64,000 nucleotides of DNA from Manis javanica (taxonomy: Eukaryota > Chordata > Mammalia > Pholidota > Manidae). The position numbers and the translations under genes are program-made. Positions 1-13,394 of this stretch are shown piece by piece; position 1 is the first letter of the stretch; each line of letters starts with the position of its first letter. A model generated the notes under the pieces. It saw only the letters and a program-made list of their open reading frames with translations. It had not been told where the DNA came from and made no database searches. The DNA lies in NCBI RefSeq assembly GCF_040802235.1, contig NC_133162.1, forward strand, positions 3,149,001 to 3,213,000, in the 5' to 3' direction.

Positions 1-169
1 TATCTTGTTTTAATTCAATTTTCATAAGGCAAAATAAAATAACCACATGGTCACTTATTTCCTTTATTGTCAAAAAGCAAATAACCTAGAAAAAGAACAC
101 TTCTGCACCTCTACGTAGGTGACCTTATACCAACAGACTACTGGAAGGTCTAGATGGGCAAGAACGAAA

Positions 170-355
170 TTGATTATCTGAATATGCCTGGCACTGGGCC
201 AGGTGCTTTGCATACATTACCTCATTTACTCTTCCAGCAAACCTAAGGTAGAACAAATTACTTGTAGATGAGAAAACAGATTGAGAGGTTAAGTAACCAG
301 CCCAAGGGCACAGCACGTAAGTGGCAGGTAGACATTCAAGGTCATATCCAACATA
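170..355 (-). repeat. MIR SINE relic
   Basis: The plus strand reads as the reverse complement of the MIR consensus. It has a 'ggcactgggccaggtgc' start, an 'acctcatttactc' segment, a 'gatgagaaaacag' core and a 'taagtggcaggtag' end. Divergence is high, as expected of an ancient tRNA-derived SINE shared by all mammals. Confidence 0.8.
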
Positions 356-863
356 CCTCAAAGTCTTGACTTCTGCCAGACTCGCAACTATCTCCCAGAC
401 ACAAATACATTCCATACTGCATTAGTCAGAGCAGGCTCAGTGATTCTTCAGTAACAAATACCACCCACCCACTGTGGGTCTGGGCTAATTCCACAGAAGG
501 AGCCCCATGTGGAGCTTGTAACTATACAGCCTGCTTCAAACTCGTGGCAAGCACAGGACGTCACACACTAGCCTGACTACATCACTATGGAAGGGACACA
601 GGGAATCACGTACAGGCATGTGAAGGCTCCCACCCTCCCCAGAATAAGATCCAGACATTTCATAAGGCTGTCCAACAACTGTCAATCTTCATCTGATGAA
701 AGCTGATAATGGTAAATGTATCTCTGTCAGCTACATTTTATAATCCTTTGCCACCAACAAACACAATTCCAGCACAAAACTTCATGAAATATGAGCCCAG
801 TGTAAGACCCTACAACACAGTATCCATGAAGATAAGTAGCACCTTCAAACTCCTGACTCTTAC
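356..863. other. no recognised feature
   Basis: I see no repeat family or gene here. If the candidate exon at 864-957 is real, this is its downstream intron on the minus strand. Confidence 0.4.
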
Positions 864-957
864 ACTCCGGACCACGAGCACTCGATGGCCCTTGATGTAT
901 CGAAGCGCAATCAGACCTTTTGAAGGGTTCCATGTTCATCTCACAAGTTTTCAATGT
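864..957 (-). CDS. candidate internal exon, product not recognised
   Basis: On the minus strand this 94-base block is preceded by a pyrimidine-rich tract ending in 'ttgtaaatccag', a plausible acceptor. It is followed by 'gtaagagt', a strong donor. One frame is open throughout, holds two methionines (the second in a fair Kozak context, 'aacatgg'), and reads MNMEPFKRSDCASIHQGP onward. The block keeps several CpGs inside AT-rich surroundings, which can mark selected sequence. If the upstream exon at the CpG island (25917 and beyond) is non-coding, this could be exon 2 carrying the start codon. I do not recognise the protein. A second frame is also partly open, so the reading frame is not certain. 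It could equally be conserved non-coding DNA. Confidence 0.3.
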
Positions 958-1639
958 CTGGATTTACAACAAAGAGAAGAACTGTAATAGATCATGTGTA
1001 GATAAAAGTACGAGTCCAACAAAAAATAGGAATGACAATAAAATGGATTAACAAAGAAAGAACCTAAATCAGTAGAGAATGCTATGAAAGGAAATTATTC
1101 TTCTTCATATAAAATAACATTATTGGACCCTCACTGGTTTTTTTTCTTCTCAACATATAACATTTGGGCATCTGTGAAATAAGCTAATTAGCTAGTCTAC
1201 CTATTTGGAAACATGCAGAATTACTTCATTTTCTGTCTATTCCATTCCAAATGTCAAACTCGGGTTCATAACCAGGCTTACACAACCAGCTGAAAGAATT
1301 CCATAGACCACCCTTTTACGGAGCAAGCACAGGAAATATTCTCCTTCACAAATCGGATTTCACCTACCAAGCGCCTTTTGCACCAGTGATGGCTGCACAG
1401 TGACCCGGTTTTACCAAAAGCCTGTTTAAAAGAACCCATTACCTAAGTAGGTACATTGCAGATCCAAGAGCCAGGTTTCCAACTGCCAGAGAAAAGAGTT
1501 ACAAATAAGCAGGTGGGGAATAGGCTGGAATGAAACATGCTTGAATTAGAGGTATCAGGACAAACTCACAGTTCTGAGTGTGCATGCTGATGACAGACAC
1601 AGAAAGAAACACACGCCGCCTCATGATGTGCATGCACGG
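958..1639. other. no recognised feature
   Basis: AT-rich sequence with no repeat family or exon that I can support. Confidence 0.4.
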
Positions 1640-1959
1640 GTCAGGGTGCACACAGACCCCTGGCTCAGTCCACCAAGAGGGGCCGAGAGAAACAGCACCT
1701 CAGCAGCCATGAGCACTCCAGCTCCCAGATCTTGGTTTCTTTGTTTCTAACTACAATATTCCTGAGGAAAAGGAACTCAGGCTGTCTGGAGAAGTAATTA
1801 TACCTAGGCCTGGGGGCAGGGGAAATATAAGCTAAGCTTGGATTGTACTGCAGTGCCAGAAAGTAAGAAAGTGCTAGGATGGGTATGCGAAAAAAAGACA
1901 CAGGGGCCAACCTCCAGGGCTTCCCAAGAGCCAGAGTTAAAGCTCTTGAGTAACAAAGA

Positions 1960-2835
1960 AAGAATGACAGTATCGGATCACAAGCCAGAATATAAAATAT
2001 CCATGATTCCATACTAATAAGTGATTCAGTGAATAAACATAAATGGGAGAAAAGGAACAGCTCTGTGACGCAGAGGAAGTCTAACTAGCAAATGAAGAAA
2101 GAGGGAAGGAAATACATAATATTCGGCCGACAGCACAGTAACAAGTGGCAGCAAGACCCCTCAGTGGACCCTGGAAGTGCGAGGAAGCCCAAAGGGAACT
2201 GAGGCATCTGCATGGTCTCAAAGCATCTCCCCCGAGAGAGCGACTTCAAAGGGGAAACAGCTGACAGTTTAGTTGGAGAAATGTGCTTGATCCACCTCCC
2301 CCCGTGACCACGGTTGGCACCACCAGCAGTGGGCACACGGTCACTGTATACAGTGTGGCACAATGCCTTGAGAGTGGGCACCCTTCTGTGCTCCTCTCAC
2401 CAAAAACATGAATCGCAATCTAATTGTGAGGCTGCATCACAAACCCAGATTGGGGCAATCTACTAAACAGCTGGCCAGCACTCTTCCAAAGTGTCTAGGT
2501 CACCAAAGCCAAGAAGAGAGGGACTGTCACAACCTGGAGAGGAGGGAGCATGACAGCCAAATGCCATGTGGGGTCTTAGAGAGGACGGCAGCTCCGAGGA
2601 GGACCTCTGTGGGGAAACTGGGGAAACTTCAACAAGGTTTGTACACAATCCTAACTAATATCCTTATGCCCTGTATAGCGATTCCCTGGCTGGGTAACTG
2701 TACAAGGTCATGGATAAGGCTGAGTAAGACACTAACATTGGGCAAAACCAGATGGTGGCTATACAAAAACTTTCTGTGCTCTTTGTGCAACTTCCTGTAA
2801 GTCTACAACTATTCAAAATAAAAGGTCAAAAAACA
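1960..2835 (+). mobile_element. old L1 (L1M-type) 3' UTR
   Basis: The segment resembles the 3' UTR of old mammalian L1 elements. A 'cagtggaccctggaag' block and a 'gggaaacagct' block are followed by the typical tail 'caacttcctgtaagtctac' and an AATAAA signal near 2816. No ORF2 is attached, so it is a 5'-truncated insertion. Sequence from about 1640 may belong to it too. Confidence 0.6.
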
Positions 2836-5215
2836 CCATTTCGCTCACATCTGTGTACATGCTGGATCTATCCTGACCCAAAAGACCTGGCAGTTGAGAA
2901 ATGATGAGAGGAACCCAGGGGCCGAAGCGCTGGCAGGGCCTTCCTCACCCCTCCTGCTGAGGGCTTGGTGCCGCACACGGGGAGGGCTGGCGGACTCCTT
3001 ACAGTGCACACCCCTCCGGCTCCAGAACCGTGACGCTGCACACACGCTGGTACGGAGATCAGGGCTGAGATGTGGGACATGAGTTGTGGCTGGGAAATAA
3101 AAAAGTTAAATAGATCATAAATTAAGATGAGTGTCAGCTGGCCAGCAGCTCTCTATCACATTATAAATCAGATAAAGAAATGAGGCCCCCGTTTTAAATC
3201 AGAGAATATTCAGAACACTTACTCTGAAGCTTCCATTCCCAGCAGGCCTCTCCTGCCCAAAGAAGGGAAGAAAACAGTGAACTCATCCAGACTACGACAT
3301 TAGTGTAGCAGTTAAAAGAGGGAACATATAGATTACGTAGGAATTTATTTAAAGCAATACCAGACCCTACTTGGGGGGGATACACCTCCATGTTTTTCCT
3401 TAACATCTAGACCATGCAGACAACTAACATCCATGCATTATCCCAGATTGTACAGTTGCACAAAATGTTGCGTCAGAAACCGGAAGACCCTGGCCCAGAC
3501 TTCACAGCCCTGTGCAGGTTCCAGGTCAGGCCATGTAACATGGGAAAATAATAGCCAGAGACAGCCACCGGTATTTTATTTAGACATTTTTATAAGGAAG
3601 CCAGAGGTTGAAGGCACAGCTAGGATAACCAGACAAATTTTGATTTTACTAAAATGTTATGTCCCTTGAGCCAAGGAGTTAATCTTGTCACAAAAGTAGT
3701 CTCTTTTCTCACTGGCCATTCATTAAACCTGCGCACATCTTAAATGTACTTACTGCTATTAGGTCCTATGAAACAGGCAGACAGAAAGAGGGCAAAACTA
3801 GGGCAGATCAAACTGGCTTTGGGAGGGGGATGGAGCAAGATTTAGAGGGATAATGAAAATTCCTGACATTTGTGCTTCCTTAAATATTTATAAAACACAG
3901 CTTTCTGTGTGTAACACAGTTTGATTCCAAAGAAACAAACAATCAATTTTCTTTTCTTGCAGAGGGTGAGGATAAAATCAAAAGAGTGACCCCAAATGGC
4001 ACACACTACAGCCCAACTGCCCCCGTCACTGGGCTCTCTGCAAAAGGTCATGCACAAGGGCCAGTCTGCGGGCGCCCGTCCCCAGCCCCGCCACAGGTTC
4101 CAGAATCTACAAGGCCATCTCAGTCTTGTCAGTGCCACCCCTGGGGACACGAAGACACTGGACTGTCCTGCACAGGCTTTGGGGAGGCCGTGGACTCTCT
4201 GGGACCTGACACGGCGCTGCTTCTGCAGGAACTTGCATCTGAAGGAGTCGTGATATTATTTTAACCACATGAAGTTTTTCAGAGAAAAAAGGGAAGAATT
4301 CTGGTGGAAGGAGATAAGCCAGGACAGACCAAATTTCATCCATGTCTGACAGAGAGAGCATGTTCACGTTATCGTTTCTCCCCTCTTACAACGTGATATG
4401 GTGTAAGGTTATATAAGATGGTCAGAATTTTGGAGTAGGGCTGATAAAAAAGAGATGAGGATTTTCTCTCTCTACAAGCAAACAGGAATTTGAAAGTTCA
4501 GTAGGTCATCTATCATCTGTAATGAGTCATAATCAAGTAGAATGTAGAGGGTGTGCCTTAGCACTTGGCCTATACAAGTTTCTGATCCATGGGGTAAAAA
4601 CACACTGAACTTTAATAAGTACTCCATTATAACAAATAAACCCAAACACCTAATTACCAAATCACTATTTATAGTTTCTAAAATAGCTTAACCCAGTTTC
4701 ACAAAACAGATACTTTAAGATTCACAGAGAAATCTTGCATGATTTGAGCAAAAGATACATTTATTTTGCCTGGACTCAGAAGATCAACAGATCTATAACT
4801 CTAATTTACATTACTTGCACCATAAATTCGAAGAGAAATTAGTCTCATTTACATAGAGCAATTACGTAGGGAACTTACTATAAATTTGAATTATTACTTT
4901 TGACAAAGATTCAAAACCTGGTTAAAATATCTTAGTTTACTTAAGTGGTTTTGCCATACAAGCTAATTTCCAACAAAATCATTTATTCTTCTCTAACTCA
5001 GCCCTACTTTATGTTTTCAGTGTCCTGTTCAGGCTGATTCCTGTCCCATGGAGGTGGTGTCCCTATTACACAAAGGGACCCTGCTCATACACAAAAAGGA
5101 CATCCTAATGCTCAAAGCACTAGTGATAAAATGAACAAATAAAAACGGAAGCAAGCGTTAGGATGGACTCTGACAACAACTAAATGCTGTTAAGCAAATA
5201 TTCAATCCATCCGGA
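2836..5215. other. no recognised gene or repeat
   Basis: This 2.4 kb stretch has moderate GC around 2880-3080 and 4000-4250 and is otherwise AT-rich. Overlapping open frames at 4.0-4.25 kb on both strands have no recognisable domain. They fit chance frames in locally GC-rich DNA. Confidence 0.4.
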
Positions 5216-5221
5216 CCCGCA

Positions 5222-5433
5222 ATGGCCAATACAGTAGCTGTCAGCCACATGGGGCTACTTGTTAAGATTTAAATTAATCTGAATGTAATAAAATTAAAAG
5301 ATCCAGTTCTTAAGTCACACTCATCACATTTCAAGTGCCTGATAGCCACATGTGACCAGTGGCGACCACACTGGACAACACAGATGGAGAACGTTTCTAC
5401 CACTGCCGAAAGTTCTGTTGGCAGTGTTGTCCA
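5222..5433 (-). mobile_element. MER5A non-autonomous hAT (Charlie) DNA transposon
   Basis: The block has the internal palindromic layout of MER5A. It starts 'gccaatacagtagc', repeats the 'agccacatg' core near 5246 and 5344, and ends 'gaaagttctgttggcagtg', which is the reverse of the usual CAGTG...CCAATAGAACTTTC terminus. It is a miniature element without coding capacity. Confidence 0.8.
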
Positions 5434-5822
5434 ACCCAGTTGCTGCACATAGTAGGGAGTGCAGGACCTAGGAGGTAAAGAGCCGATGTCGCTCACAAAC
5501 CAGGAGCCCAGCACTCAGGGACAGCCACACAGCATGTGCTGGGCTCTGAGTACATCACTCACTTCTGTCCAAGGTGAGCTGAAAACCCACATGGTCAGGG
5601 CCTTGTCCAGCCAGTTCAGAGTCAGACACAGACCCGCACAGACCCCACCCACAAACACCCACAAACTGGAGGTGGATCTGGTTCTCTGAAGGCATGAATA
5701 AGTGGCCATCACAACGGGTATCCAAAGTTGCAGACAGTCCCTGAACTAGAGAAGCTGACAGGCCCAACCCAAGACATCAGGGGTCTTCCTGCCTTGATTT
5801 AGTTCAAGGAGGGAACCTTAAA

Positions 5823-5865
5823 ACACCACATTAAGCACCATATTAATAAACACCATATTAAACAT
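5823..5865. repeat. short AT-rich tandem repeat
   Basis: Three imperfect copies of a 'caccatattaa'-like unit lie in succession. Confidence 0.5.
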
Positions 5866-5924
5866 TTCTGTAACAAAATTTTAATTAATTAAGACAGTCT
5901 CAGATATGAAGCTGCCCTAAGTAC

Positions 5925-6140
5925 CTAACAATAAAAGAACGCTACATCTTTACAGTGGGATACTATGCTGTCCTGCAAGTATGTTTGGCAAAGGTTCAGT
6001 AACGTGGGTGAAGCACCCATGATACAAAGTTGGGTGAAAAGACCAAACACAATGTGATTATCGTGTGTGTGTGTGTGTGCACGCGCAGTGGTGTGTATGC
6101 ACATATGTGCATGTATGTGTATGTGTACTAAACAGTTAAG
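5925..6140 (+). mobile_element. old L1 ORF2 3' end with TG-rich tail
   Basis: 'ctttacagtgggatactatg' resembles the end of L1 ORF2 (the 'gtatactatgcagcc' region). It is followed by a line ending in the (TG)n stretch that some old L1 3' ends carry. It abuts the next L1 relic, which starts near 6140 in the same orientation. Confidence 0.5.
6062..6126. repeat. (TG)n microsatellite
   Basis: An uninterrupted run of TG dinucleotides is followed by interrupted tgtatg/tgcatg units. Confidence 0.95.
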
Positions 6141-8430
6141 AGAATGAAAAAAGAAAACAAAGTGCAAGCAGAAAAATGGATATCCAAGATATTGATGTTA
6201 GCAGACAGAAACTTTAAAATAATTATGATTGATATATTTAAAAATAAGAGGAAAAGACAGACAAAATGAATGAGAGAATGGAAAAATTTAAATACAGAAT
6301 TGAAATGCTTATTAAAATGTGAGGAAGACATTCTAGAACTGAAAAATGCAGAATTTGAAATTGAGAACTCACAGGATAAGATTACTAGTAGACTGGACAG
6401 GAGACAAATCCTGGGACCAGCAAGGACAGGTCAACGGCAATAACCAAACTGTGGCACAGAAAGGAGACAGAAGTAGAAAAACCAAGAGCATCAGAGCCGT
6501 GTGGGGCTCTCGGAGGGACCGACTTCCCTGCATTCAATCCCAGAAATGAAGGCACAGTGGGCAAGGAACAGCGACCATTGAAAAAAACAGTCGAGGTTTT
6601 CCAAAAAAGGTGACTGATCCCAACCCAGAGACTCAAGATGCTCGGCAAACTCTAAGCAGAATACAAAGAAAAATCGCAACTGTAACAGTTAATGAGCTCC
6701 AAACCAAAGCGAACAGGAAAACAATAGGGAGACAGTGACAGCAGTCAGTTGAAGTCCATGCTACCTTCAAAGGGGCAGTAGTAAGACTGACAGCTGACTT
6801 CCCCACAGAAGCCTTAGAAACCAGAAGAAAAAGAAACGAAATATTAAAATGATGAAACAAAATAACTGCTAACTCAACAACCAATAACTATTAAGGTATT
6901 CTTTTAAAGTAGAGACAAAATAACATCTTTAAAATGGATTCAATCCTCTCTCAGCTGATCAGTATAAAAAAAACAAAGAATTAAGAGTTCTTCAAGCAGG
7001 AGTAAATCACCCCAGGTGGAAACATGTTGATGAAGAAAATAATGTGCCAGAAAGGATAAGTATGCGTTAAATCTACACAAATACTGAATTTTTAAAACCA
7101 TGATGAGGATGATGAGGATGATTACAGCTTTTGAAGTGTCTATGGAATTAAAATACAACAACATAAAAGCTGAGTCAGAGGTAAATAGAATAAAGTTTTA
7201 TAAAGTAACTGTTTAGAAAGAGGTAAAGTAGCAATTTCAGGAAAATTATAAAAAGTCAAGGGTATATTGTAATCTCCAGGTTAATCACTAAAAACAAGTT
7301 CAATAAAAAAGTTAATAGATAAGAAAAATGAATCAAAATATTTTATTGAGCCAACAGAAAGCAAAATAAAATAGAAAAAAAGAACAAAAAAGATAAGGGT
7401 CCATAGAAGATAAATAGCAAAACGGCAGAATTAAACTCAACTACATCTATAATTACTTTAATAAGAATGGACTAAACGAAAAAATAATTAGAAGATTGGA
7501 TATCAAAAAACCTACACACTATATATACACTTTTAACTATGAGGACAAAGGCTGAAAATAAGAGGATGGAAAGAGATGCCATTCAAAAGAAAGCCCATAT
7601 TGTAATATTACTACCAGACAACGCACACCTCATGCCCATTAGGACGCAGAAGAGGGATCATAAATGGCGACTTGGAAAGATGTTCAACCTCACTTTCAAT
7701 CAGAGAAATATTAAGATCACAATGAGATATTATTTTCTACCCAGCAGTTTAGCAACTCAAATAAATTCCACGTTCGGTAAGGACGTGCATCCACTAACAC
7801 AGGTCTAATGTGCTTCAACCGTTTCCACAAACCAGTTATTGTTCTGTAACACTGAATGGGCGGGAGTACACACTAGGGGAAACAGTTGTAAATGTGCACC
7901 GGGAGAGGCACAAAAGAGTGATCACAGCTGCCGTGGGTGCAGCCCAAACTGGGAACAACTCAAATGTCCAGGGATGATAGAAAAGTATATAAACAAAAGG
8001 TGGTAGAATCATACGATGAAATGCTGTTATGTACAACTTACACAGCTACACACAACTCCATGAAATCCAGGAATATGACTGAGTGGAAGGGAAGTCTCAG
8101 AACTCCTAGACAACATAATATCCTTTTTATAAAGGTCAAAACATGCCACACTAAATGAGGTTTTGTGGAATTAATGGATTGATGATAAGACTGCACACAC
8201 TTAAAAAGCAAGGGAATGATACACACCAAATACAGTGAAAAATAACCATCATGGGCGAGTGGGGAAGCCAGGGTGGGGAGACAGGAGAGGAAGTTCACAA
8301 CTGTGAACTGGTGATGTGATACTTCTGAAATTAGTGGTAAACTGACAGGTGATCGTTATTCTAACTTCATAACTTATGTTTATATCATATACCCTTTGGA
8401 ATGTGTCAAACACCACATAATTTTTAAAAG
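6140..8430 (+). mobile_element. L1M relic with internal deletion of ORF2
   Basis: An old LINE-1 in plus orientation. 6180-6400 matches the L1 ORF1 coiled-coil region ('ctagaactgaaaaatgcaga', 'attgagaactcac'). 6765-6850 matches the ORF1 C-terminal part ('gactgacagctgacttcc'). 7110-7600 is the ORF1-ORF2 linker and ORF2 start ('ataattactttaataagaat', the usual ITLNVNGLN coding region). From about 7640 it jumps to the ORF2 3' end ('aagatgttcaacctcac', 'caacaactcaaatgtcc'-like text near 7950) and a 3' UTR. Roughly the middle 2 kb of ORF2, including the reverse transcriptase core, is missing. All frames are broken, so it is not functional. Confidence 0.75.
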
Positions 8431-8480
8431 GACAAAGAAAGAAGGAAAGAGGAAAGGAAGAAGAAAAAGAAAGGAGAAAT
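8428..8480. repeat. purine-rich (GAAA/GGAA) low-complexity tract
   Basis: About 50 bases made almost wholly of A and G, at the 3' end of the L1 relic. It probably derives from its A-rich tail. Confidence 0.85.
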
Positions 8481-10435
8481 CCATACCAGAAAACCAAAAA
8501 ACAGAAGATCAAATTAACACAGGAAAGAACTCCAGAGTCAAAATTCCATAAAATGGAAAATTGATTAAACCTGGAAATGTCTGTCTGATGACTGGTAAAC
8601 AGCAATGAATACTTTCACTAGCAACCGAATATTATGCTAAGAAAAACTTTCAAAACTTAATCACTGGATATTGAAAAAAGGTTAGTCTCCCATTGCATAC
8701 TGCATGGCAGGTATATCTGTATATACAGATTAAAATATTTATGTAATCCAAAACTCTGTAAGTTAACACATTTTTTTCCTTTTCTTGAATAATGATTGCA
8801 GAGATGTAGTGCCACTGAAGCGGTGTGGGCATTCAAGCACAGTGACAGGCATGCTGCTTCTTTTAGGGGGCATCTGGTGACCCTCCCAGCAGTTGAGGCC
8901 ATTTGCGTTCCTTACACTCGTGTGGACAGTGTGAGAGGTCCCTCTAGGGAAACCCTCCAGGCGACCTGCATGTCTGTGCACTGTGTATAGACGACACACA
9001 TTTATTCTCATTTTTTCAGGTTAGGTGTGCACATGGCTTTGGGAAATGCATAGTCTAAACTACCTGGCTAGTTATGTCAGTGTGCTGGGCAGTTCAGGCT
9101 AACTACTGGAGAAACCTGGGACAAAGCAAAGCCCTAGCTGATTCATTTTCCAACTGCAGAGCTGCAAAGAGCTCTCTAGACAGCCAGGTAGACAGCAATG
9201 CAGGGGGTTAATGTTATCACCACTATTAAATTTAATTGATAAAGGTCTGGCCGGCAGAGGCATTAACTACAGTGGTAAGTGAATTCTGGCAGGGATGAAC
9301 ACCTTTTCCTCTGTCTGGTCTCATCTGTGACAATGTGAAAATGCCAAAATGACAGCCCTTGGCAGAGTACATTTCCAGTGATGCCACACATTTAAAACTG
9401 CAACAGTGTCAAGAGAAAAATATCTGAATTCAAGATGCCCCTGATTTTCTTTGACTCCCCATTGCTGGTCCTTTCCATATGGAGTTGGAATGGTCCTGCT
9501 TTGGAGCAAAAATACAAATAAAATTCTTTAAATTTCATAACAGAAAGTCAATTGGTTTCTACCAACTTCACCAAATACCTGCAATCTGGGACTCACCTAT
9601 GTGTCACTCCCCCCTCATCAACCTGGATCCCATGTGAGCAGGGAACACTCAGGTCCTTTAAACATAGCAAATGGGGTTGACACACACCGGGCATGGAGGA
9701 GCAGATGGGCCAATTCAGAACTCAGCTGCTCCTGCGTTCAGGCCTGGGGTATAGCGTGAAACCTGATGTCACTCGAGCCCCACAGGCAGAGCCAGCAGAA
9801 GGCATGAGATCCACGGGTGGCAGGTGGTGGAAGGCCAGCAAGGTAGCTGAAGCACAGACCTGGAGCTTGCTGAGGATCACACAAGGAACACCCTGCTGAG
9901 AGGTCACGCCAGGGCCCTGGCCTCCAGGGTCCCACCTGTTCCTCCCAGTAGCCACATGTACCAGAAGTCAGAAGGTCTAGGAACCTCAGAGCAGAGCAGG
10001 AATAAGAGGACGAGCTCTGACAGCCACCTGGAGGCTGACCCATGTCCTCCCCAAACACCCACGCTCTGCTCCATCTACCTCCCCCTGAGAAGGCAGTTTC
10101 TCTGCTCATTCTTTTTTAGGCCCTCTTTCATCCTCAACCAGAATTTTTAAAAAAACAACATTAAATTGCTTACTATACCTTATTTAAAAAAAATAGGAAA
10201 ATTCTTCCCACAGGAAAAGGTCTATCTTTTCTAAATAGATGATATTCACTCACTAATCGCACATGAGTCCCTTTTTACCATGGCTGTCTGGATGCTCAAT
10301 GATAGATTTTATCTGCACTTGCGAAAACTAAAAACATAGGCTAGGTTATCTGGCATATTTAACTTTTCTTTCTTAGCACATGGTTCTCTGTACTAAAATT
10401 CAAACTGTCACAAAATGCATGCACTAGGTCAAGGG
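8481..10435. other. no recognised gene or repeat
   Basis: Mixed-composition DNA between two L1 relics. Frames of 60-120 codons near 9.7-10.1 kb lie on both strands over the same GC-richer block. They have no recognisable domain or convincing splice context. Confidence 0.4.
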
Positions 10436-10439
10436 TCTA

Positions 10440-13350
10440 AGCCAGTCTGCCTGGGTTAAAACAGCTATTATAGATACATACAGAATGCTGAAGAAGATAG
10501 AGAAAATCATGAACAACCAACATCATGAGAGAAATGAAGACATATAAAAAAAAGACCCAAATGGGATTTAGATGTAATATACAGTATCTGAAATAAAAAA
10601 TACATGGTGTAGTTAAGAAATCAGATACAGTAGAAGGGAAAAATGAGTGACAGTGAAGACAGAACATTTTTTAAACTACCCAGGCAGAGAAATATAGAAG
10701 AAAATGAACAGAGCATCAGAAAGATGTGGTCAATATCTAATTGTGTACACAGAACACACACAATTGGAAAAAGGCAGAAAAATATGATGAAAATGGATGA
10801 AAAACCTGTTCTCGCAGATGCAAAACACTCAATGAAATAAAGCAGAAGAAACACTTAAACTAAACTAAGGCATATAGCAATCAAATTGCTGAAAACAAGT
10901 GACAAAGAAAAAACCTTAAAAGTAGTCAGAAGGAGGGAGACAGATTATACACAGAGGAACAGAAGAACAACAGCAAACAGATCATCAAAACTATGCAAGG
11001 CAGGACACAATGGAACAACATATAGAAGACATAAAAAAAGTCAACCTAGAATTCTACAAGCAGGAAATATCTTTCAAGAATTCAAGTGAAATGAAGTCTT
11101 TTTCAAAAAAAAAAAAAGACAAAAGCTGGTGTTTTCCCCTATTTTTAATCTCTTTAAAGGATAACTGCATAAAACAAAATAATAACAAAATATTTTGGAG
11201 TTTGTAGCACATGTAGAAATGAAATACATTAAAACAAACACAACAAGAAAATGGGATGAGAGAGATGGACGTTACTGTGGTCCGGTCCTTGTGCTGAAAG
11301 TGATGTTCAATGGCATCATGTGAATGCTGACAAATGATGAACTCAAATGCCCAATACCCACCCTAGAGCAACCATTAACAAAGAAAAAAAAGAGAAGGAG
11401 ACAGGGCTAATAAGCCAGTAGCGTAGAAAACCTGTTAAATTGAAATCATTAAATTCAAATGACTCAGAAAGAAGTCAGTGTGGGGGGAGGGTTGGGGAGC
11501 GGTAACGATGGAAGGGAACCAATAGAAAGCGAACGGTGAGACGGCCCGCTGAAACCCGACCACACTGGTGATCACATGAAGGTGAATGTCTACATACTCC
11601 GATTTCCACACAGACATTATCAGTTAAGAGTTTTACAAGGCAAGAAGCCCAAATGTATGCTATGCTCTAAGAAATACATTAAATATAGCAAAATAGGTAA
11701 AATGTAAAAGAATGGAAAAACACCTGCCATAGAAACACTAATGAAAAGAAAGCTGGAGTGGCTATTTTAACATATCAAACTGGTAATTTCAAAACAAGGA
11801 ATATTGCTAAGACTAAAGAAGCCCATTTCCTAAAAACAAAGGGGTTAATTCACTTAAAAAAAAGCTCACGGCAATTCTAAGTACGCATGCACCTAGTAAA
11901 AGAGTTTGAAAGAGAGGAAGCAAGAACTGAGACTATAAGGGGAAACAGACCCATCTCCACGAGCCTCTCCTAGTAATTTAGAAAAATACAAGACAGGAAG
12001 GCAGAAGAGGGGATAGAAGCCCTGAGCAACTATGGATGACCTGACCAAACGCCACGTAAAAGGGCACTCTGCCCAGAACCACAGAAACACACTCCCTTCC
12101 AGGGCACACCAAATTCACCAGGACAGATCACGGGCTGGGCCATAAAACAACTCACGGTACATTTAGGAGCACTGAAGTCATGAAAAGTATGCTCCCTGAC
12201 CGTAGGGCCTTCGGGCTAGAGATCAGGAACAGCGAGAGGTCGGGAAGATCCCCAAATATTTGGAGACAAAATGACGTTCTTCTAAATAACCTACACATTA
12301 AAGGAGAGGTCGCCAGGCAAGGCAGAAGACACGTGCGCAAACGCAAACGGAACAGCGTGGCCGTGTGTGGGGGGCAGCTGTGCGGTGCCCCTCGGGGGCT
12401 GTGCCTGGCACGCGCATTAATATGAGAGAGGACAAGATGGCTCCAAGTGACCTACCTGACCTACCTGAGCTTCCACCTTAACTAACTACAGAAAAATCGC
12501 AAACTAAGCCCAAAGTAAGGAGAAAGAAGGGAACAGTAAGAAGTCAGTAAAATTGAGAAAAGTCAGTTATAACAAAAGTTGGTTCTTTGGAAAGAAATTG
12601 ATAAACCTGTATCTGGACAAATTAGGGAAAAAAGAGAAAATACAAACTACCAATATCAGTAATAAATACAAAGGCTTGACTTAAATCCTATACATATTAA
12701 AAGGACAATAAAAATGTTAAAATAACTTTAGGCCAATAAATTCAACAACTTAGATGAAATGGTCAAATTCCTTGGAAAACAAATAGCCAAAAAGTCACTC
12801 AGGAGGAAATAACTGACTTGAATTAACTCTCAAGCTACTGAAAAAAATGACTTTGTGATTAATATCCTACCATGAAGGATACTCCACTCCCAAACGGCTT
12901 GACTGGTAAATCCTACTAAATATTTAGAAAACAAGCAATACTAACATGATACAAACTATTTTAGAAACTAAAAGAGGCCTTATTTGTGGGTCTGACTGCC
13001 CTAATACCATGCCAGGAAAAACACTCTAAGAGAAGAACGCTATAGACCAATATCCCTCATGAACACAGACACAAGTTCTTCAAAATATTAACCAACTGAG
13101 TCCAGAAATCTATGAAAATTGCAATACACCAAGATCATTCCGGGATCTTAATGACAGGGAGCATTCAGGATTGCAAAACTGGTTTGGCGTGCAAGAATCA
13201 GCAAGTACAAGTCACCACATTAACAGCATAGAGAAAAACATTCTCCATCTGATAAAAGGCATCTAAAAAAATGTACAGCTGAGATCACAGTGAGTGGTGA
13301 AAGGATGCAAGACAGCAATGCTGAGCAAAACTGATGAAAATGGGGACAGT
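10440..13350 (+). mobile_element. L1M relic, ORF1 through reverse transcriptase region of ORF2
   Basis: A second old L1 in plus orientation. 10860-11110 matches ORF1's C-terminal part ('gtcaacctagaattctacaa' is the classic ENNCQPRILY region). 11350-11420 is the linker ('ccctagagcaacc', 'ctaataagccagtag'). 12480-12800 matches the ORF2 segment encoding 'KSWFFE...INKIDKP' ('aaaagttggttctttgg', 'ttgataaacct'). 12980-13260 matches the reverse transcriptase region ('ctatagaccaatatccctca', 'caccacattaacagcatag'). Many stops and frameshifts make it non-functional. The 3' end is missing and the hAT relic follows directly. Confidence 0.8.
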
Positions 13351-13394
13351 GGCACCAGCAGCGGAGGGAGTCATCCCAGCCTGCCTCCACAACT

